Origin: Chara braunii
Taxonomy: Eukaryota; Streptophyta; Charophyceae; Charales; Characeae
Assembly (NCBI GenBank): GCA_003427395.1
Contig: BFEA01000036.1
Span: 3,447,941 to 3,481,471, forward strand
Direction of reading: 5' to 3'
Length of the DNA stretch: 33,531 bases
Shown here: piece by piece, positions 30,417 through 33,531 of the stretch
How positions within the stretch are numbered: the first letter of the stretch is position 1
Layout: every line of letters begins with the position of its first letter
Position numbers and translations under genes: made by a program
Notes under the pieces: generated by a model
Database searches by the model: none
What the model was told of the DNA's origin: nothing
The model's input: only the letters and a program-made list of their open reading frames with translations

Positions 30417-30599
30417 AACTAGGGCGCAGTCAAGGTTTTTAGTTTTAAATGTGTTTCAGTCACAGTTTCATGAATTTTGCTCCAAACGGAGGAATATCGT
30501 GAATGTATCCAACCCAGCTCTAGGGTTGGGTGGGGATGTGTTGTATTCGAGGGATGCCTGAAGTGGATTTAGAACTCAAAACGTGACTGCGCCCTAGTT
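30417..30599. mobile_element. short MITE-like inverted repeat
   Basis: AACTAGGGCGCAGTCA with GGTTTTTAGTTTTAAAT (30417-30450) is the inverse of 30567-30599, with a few mismatches. The span of about 183 bases, terminal CTAGGGCGCAGTCA and lack of coding capacity fit a small non-autonomous DNA element. No clear target-site duplication. Confidence 0.6.
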
Positions 30600-30676
30600 G
30601 CCCCAAAAAGAAAAGAAGAAGGAAAAATAAAACTGAATGGATTGGAGTCAGTGATCTCCAGCTGTTCAATGCCAGA

Positions 30677-30881
30677 ACGACGCTGGCCGGTGCTGGGGTG
30701 TTGCCCTGTAACCTGCTGATGCAGGAGTGTGAGGCCTGGTACAGAGATCTGGGGATGCTTTGGGGTTGGCATTCCACGGGACAACCAAGGGTTGCTGCCG
30801 GGACGACGCTAATCGGAGCTGGGGTGAGTTGTGTCGCCCTGTAACCCAGTAGGATGTGGGGGTGTGAGACCTGGAAGAGCT
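30677..30881 (+). repeat. duplicated ~78-base segment, offset 126
   Basis: ACGACGCT..GG(T/A)GCTGGGGTG, then GCCCTGTAACC and GTGTGAG(G/A)CCTGG occur at 30677-30752 and again at 30803-30881 with small insertions. Confidence 0.65.
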
Positions 30882-31032
30882 CAGCAGGGAGTAAGACATT
30901 GTTGGAGAACTTTGGAAGGGTTTGTTAGGGGTTTCGAGGGTTTTGGAGCATTTGTAGGACCTCTGCGGTCTATTCCCATGCTTCCCGAATTACTGCAAGT
31001 ATTCTCAGATGTTTTTTCAGACGAAGCCGGGT

Positions 31033-31436
31033 GTCTCAAAAAAAGAGATCGAGGTGAGTGGGAGAAGGAGATGGGTGGGATATTACGCGTCCTACTAGTT
31101 AGGGGGCTACCTGGTAGGATGGGAATAGGGTACAGCAGCAGTGGAGACGGTGGCTCTGCTGTAGTAAGTCTTGCCGGAGTGGGGTACAGGGGATTGTTTG
31201 GGGGGGTCTGAGTCTTTTTCTGAATTGTGCATATGTTTTTGTTTCTCAAAAAAGAGGTGAGTGGGGAGAAGTAGATGGTGGGATATGAAGCGTCCTACTA
31301 GTGAGAGGGCTAGCTCGTAGGATGGAAATAGGGTACAGCAGCAGCGGAGATGGTGGCTCTGCTGCAGTAAGTCTTGCCGGAGTGACGTAAAGAGGATTGA
31401 TGGGGGGTTTCTGAGTCGTTGTCTGAATTTTGCCTC
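31033..31436 (+). repeat. ~200-base tandem duplication
   Basis: Unit 1 (about 31033-31234) and unit 2 (about 31235-31436) share CTCAAAAAA, GAGGTGAGTGGG, GCGTCCTACTAGT, ATAGGGTACAGCAGCAG, GGTGGCTCTGCTG and AGTAAGTCTTGCCGGAGTG. They differ by scattered substitutions. Partial resemblance to the left edge recurs after unit 2 near 31440-31520 (AAGCCGGGT). No coding product recognised. Confidence 0.8.
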
Positions 31437-31653
31437 TTTCTGAATTTCGTTGCAGTAATTTTTTAAGTAGCTCAAATTTTTCTTAGCCAAAGCCGGGTAA
31501 TGGCCCCCGTATCTCAAACTTTCAAAATTCTATGTTAATTTCCATATGGGACGCTGGGCCCCGTTCCCAACACGTGCTGCTCCCCACGAATAGATCGGAC
31601 CCTTGTTCACAAAACAAACAAACAAAAAAAAAAAAAAAAAAAAAGTCATCTCC

Positions 31654-31684
31654 ATGGGTGGGACCCTGGACATCAAGTTATGTT
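31654..31684 (+). repeat. 31-base dispersed repeat, copy 2
   Basis: Identical to 30269-30299. It lies just after a 21-base A run (about 31624-31644). Confidence 0.85.
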
Positions 31685-32629
31685 CCTCTGGGCATACACA
31701 CATACACACAACTACGATACTGAGCTGGGGGGGGTTCTATCAGGTATATAACGGGTTCTACTCACGCATGGCTTAGCTCTAGGGTATGGGTAGGGATATA
31801 AGTCGCTCCGGCTAGTCTGAGCTCCACCTAGCCTTGAGTAAGCTAGGGGAAGGACGGTAAGATGTATCCGCGGGCGCTGGCCTGCCCTGCTTAGGTAATC
31901 CTGCTGGGTAGACTCTCTGAATTGGGCCTGTAGAAGATTGCAAGAGCCTGGCGTCCGAAGTTCCCGTACGGCAAGGTCCGTCCCCTTCCGCTTCCACTAG
32001 GGCTGGGGGGTTGGCCCAGCCTTGGTGCTTGTCATGGCTGTCTGGTCCAAGTTGCCCTCGATACTGGTAGGGTGATGGTCCTGAGTGCTGGTCACACTGA
32101 GGTAGGATAGTTGGGACAGGGGTTGCGCTGGGAGTATTAACGCGGGGATGGGTAGGGTAGGTGGCCTATCCTGTCAGTGCCGCTACTAGCAATCACCGCG
32201 GGTCTGTGGTCCTTGACCTCTACAACACCCTTAGCTTTAAAATAAAATAAAAATTAAAAAAAAGGAAAAAGGGAAAAAAGAACAGAAAAACAGAGGGATT
32301 CTTTGTGGATGGAAGGGTGAAAGAGCCGAGAAGCTCAAGGAGACGAAAATCGTGTGGCCTGTAGAACAAAGAAAAAAAGGAACTGGCCTGGAAGACCTAG
32401 TTGAGCACTGAGGGTATACCCAGTCCTCCTTGCTAGTCGGACATTCCCCCTGGATGCATCTGACGACAATCACGTCCAGAGCTTAGTCGAAAATGTCCTA
32501 CCATCTTCCTCCGAACAGAATGCACCCTGATTCCGCTTGAATACAAGCTATCTTTCCAGTCATAATCGGGGTAAATTTGTGTTGCGGGGGCAAGACGGGA
32601 GTGTGAGTATGCCAGGAGCTTGCTAGCCC
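31685..32629. other. no gene recognised
   Basis: GC-richer sequence with an A-rich run at about 32238-32285. Frames are short and unrecognised. No RNA gene seen. Confidence 0.5.
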
Positions 32630-32736
32630 ATGGTGGATTCATTATTGAATTCCATAAAGTTTAACCAAGAGCTCAGCTCATGGACTTTTCGGAGAAATGT
32701 CAAAACTCTTTCTTCCTTCTTTCCTTTCTCTTTTAG

Positions 32737-32851
32737 GGCATACTCACACTACATAACCCCCTATCACCATGAAACAACAATGTACAAAGCCTCCATCATC
32801 CTGGCCTTATATATAGTCATAATAATAAGACATTCTGTTCAGACAAATAAG
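32737..32851 (+). CDS. candidate first coding exon with signal-peptide-like sequence
   Basis: A polypyrimidine stretch ending CTCTTTTAG (acceptor AG at 32735-32736) precedes this segment, and GTAAGA (donor) follows at 32852-32857. An ATG at 32780 opens 24 codons in phase with the donor: MYKASIILALYIVII, then IRHSVQTNK. The N-terminus has one Lys followed by a hydrophobic run, as in a secretory signal peptide. No downstream exon was identified, and no homologue is recognised. It could be a chance combination of splice-like sites in AT-rich DNA. Confidence 0.2.
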
Positions 32852-32953
32852 GTAAGAATTCCCTTTACGCGTTTCGCGACTCTGATCACTTATGTGACCA
32901 CATTCAGCATGGAAAGCCCACTCCCTCACTCATTTTCCTTAGGGAAATTTGCA

Positions 32954-33138
32954 TTTGCGATTGCCCCCAGCAATTGCTGACAATTTGCACGTCGCCCCTG
33001 CCGCTGCTTGTAGATCTGCAGGATTCCCCCTCTGATCCTCACAACTTTGCAGCTAGGCCCCTTTTTATGACCATGCAATTTGTTCCATGCCCTCGGGCCT
33101 CCAGCACTTACACCCTGGTTGGTACCAAATGGCCCGAG
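32954..33138 (-). repeat. array of degenerate AGGGGC..TGCAAA motif (array 2)
   Basis: On the plus strand: ATTTGCGATTGCCCCC (32952-32967), CAATTTGCACGTCGCCCCT (32981-32999), GATCTGCAGGATTCCCCCT (33013-33031), CAACTTTGCAGCTAGGCCCC (33042-33061), and two weaker copies at 33074-33092 and 33120-33138. The orientation is the same as in array 1 near 2.4 kb. Spacing is about 28-45 bases. Function unknown. Confidence 0.55.
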
Positions 33139-33233
33139 GTAGAGGTACTGGGCCACATCTGACAAACTCGGATCAGAGCAGTGACAGAGACACTGTCCGG
33201 GGAAAAGATTTTAGGCCCAGGAAATGTGATGGA

Positions 33234-33390
33234 TATTCCTCAATTTTTTTTTATTATTATTATTTTTTTTAGCCCAGAAAAATCAATTTAATATCGTGTG
33301 GTCCGATGGACCACGGATCAGATATTAAACTGATCAGAACAGATACTACACTTGATCTTAGCCAAAAGGCCGAGAAAGGTTATTCCTCAA
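33234..33390 (-). pseudogene. U2 snRNA retrocopy with A-rich tail and target-site duplications
   Basis: Minus-strand 33277-33380 reads ACCTTTCTCGGCCTTTTGGC, then TAAGATCAAGTGTAGTATCT, then the GTGGTCC/GGACCAC hairpin and ATATTAAATTGATTTTTC. This is the 5' domain of U2 snRNA through the Sm-like site. The branch-point-pairing GTAGTA is intact (33344-33349). The 3' stem-loops are missing; after CTGGGCT an A-rich tail with AAT interruptions (33244-33270) follows. Perfect 10-base direct repeats TATTCCTCAA flank the whole (33234-33243 and 33381-33390). Truncation, tail and repeats are the hallmarks of LINE-mediated retroposition. No plant snRNA USE element or TATA at -30 is seen, so it is probably a pseudogene. 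Confidence 0.88.
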
Positions 33391-33465
33391 ATTTGAGCCA
33401 GTGTGTCAGAAGAGTGTACTGTAGGTGTCAGAATTAGAGGGGAAGCTGGCAAATGCTTTAGCAAT

Positions 33466-33483
33466 TTTTATATATATATATAT
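33466..33483. repeat. (TA)n microsatellite
   Basis: A short perfect TA run, about 80 bases upstream (in minus sense) of the U2 copy. Confidence 0.85.
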
Positions 33484-33511
33484 TGGCTGTCGGCGTGTTT
33501 GATGGAGATGG

Positions 33512-33531
33512 TTTTTTTTTTTTTTTTTTTT
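33512..33531. repeat. poly(T) at window edge
   Basis: Twenty T end the window. It may be the tail of a minus-strand retroelement lying beyond the window. Confidence 0.8.

Noticed and set aside
33283-33380. Functional U2 snRNA gene
   Set aside because: The 3' stem-loops are missing, an A-rich tail and target-site duplications are present, and no plant snRNA promoter elements are seen upstream.
1-33531. CRISPR array, bacterial operons or a defence system
   Set aside because: No regularly spaced identical repeats with unique spacers. Gene content is eukaryotic repeats and organelle fragments.

Overview
The window looks like nuclear DNA of a green streptophyte (a charophyte alga or an early-diverging land plant; species not determined). 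The reasons are plant-type mitochondrial gene fragments (rrn18, nad5, rps12 and a group II intron reverse-transcriptase trace), L1-like LINEs with a zinc-knuckle ORF1 and a C-terminal zf-RVT, a cluster of CACGTGGC boxes upstream of a TATA box, and a eukaryotic U2 snRNA copy. I found no intact host protein-coding gene. The window is a repeat-rich intergenic region. One 605-base run of N (13509-14113) marks an assembly gap.

Layout. 1-3.5 kb: low-complexity and short repeats, a possible RNA polymerase II promoter (three CACGTGGC boxes plus TATATATA), an array of a degenerate AGGGGC..TGCAAA motif (minus sense) and a GA-rich minisatellite. 3.5-13.5 kb: a long, decayed, nearly complete LINE (LINE-A, plus strand). 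It has 128-base tandem monomers in its leader, a zinc-knuckle ORF1 with a long Gln/His tract, about 2 kb of uncharacterised Pro/Gln-rich coding sequence, an APE-type endonuclease, a reverse transcriptase and a zf-RVT tail. It runs into the gap. 14.1-18.5 kb: a TATA-like site, then a mosaic of mitochondrial fragments in both orientations (rrn18 +, nad5 -, group II RT trace + fused to rps12 +, and a weak atp6-like trace -), probably a rearranged nuclear mitochondrial insertion. 18.6-24.1 kb: diverged direct repeats, two tRNA-like (SINE-type) heads, microsatellites and a MITE-like palindromic element. 24.1-26.15 kb: a 5'-truncated second LINE (LINE-B, plus). 26.1-27.1 kb: an element with about 135-base inverted termini abutting the LINE-B stop codon. 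27.1-28.8 kb: broken frames rich in Asp/His/Glu/Asn. 28.8-30.1 kb: a third LINE fragment (LINE-C, minus). 30.1-32.6 kb: a small MITE-like inverted repeat, a 126-base-offset duplication and a 200-base tandem duplication. 32.6-33.5 kb: one candidate exon, a second array of the AGGGGC..TGCAAA motif, and a U2 snRNA retrocopy with A-rich tail and 10-base target-site duplications.

Taken together, the window is an archive of retrotransposition. Three related LINEs, a U2 retrocopy and a poly(A)-only insertion candidate all carry marks of LINE-type machinery. All LINE copies seen are broken by stops and frameshifts, and LINE-A has lost catalytic residues. Calls are by eye; no database search was run.
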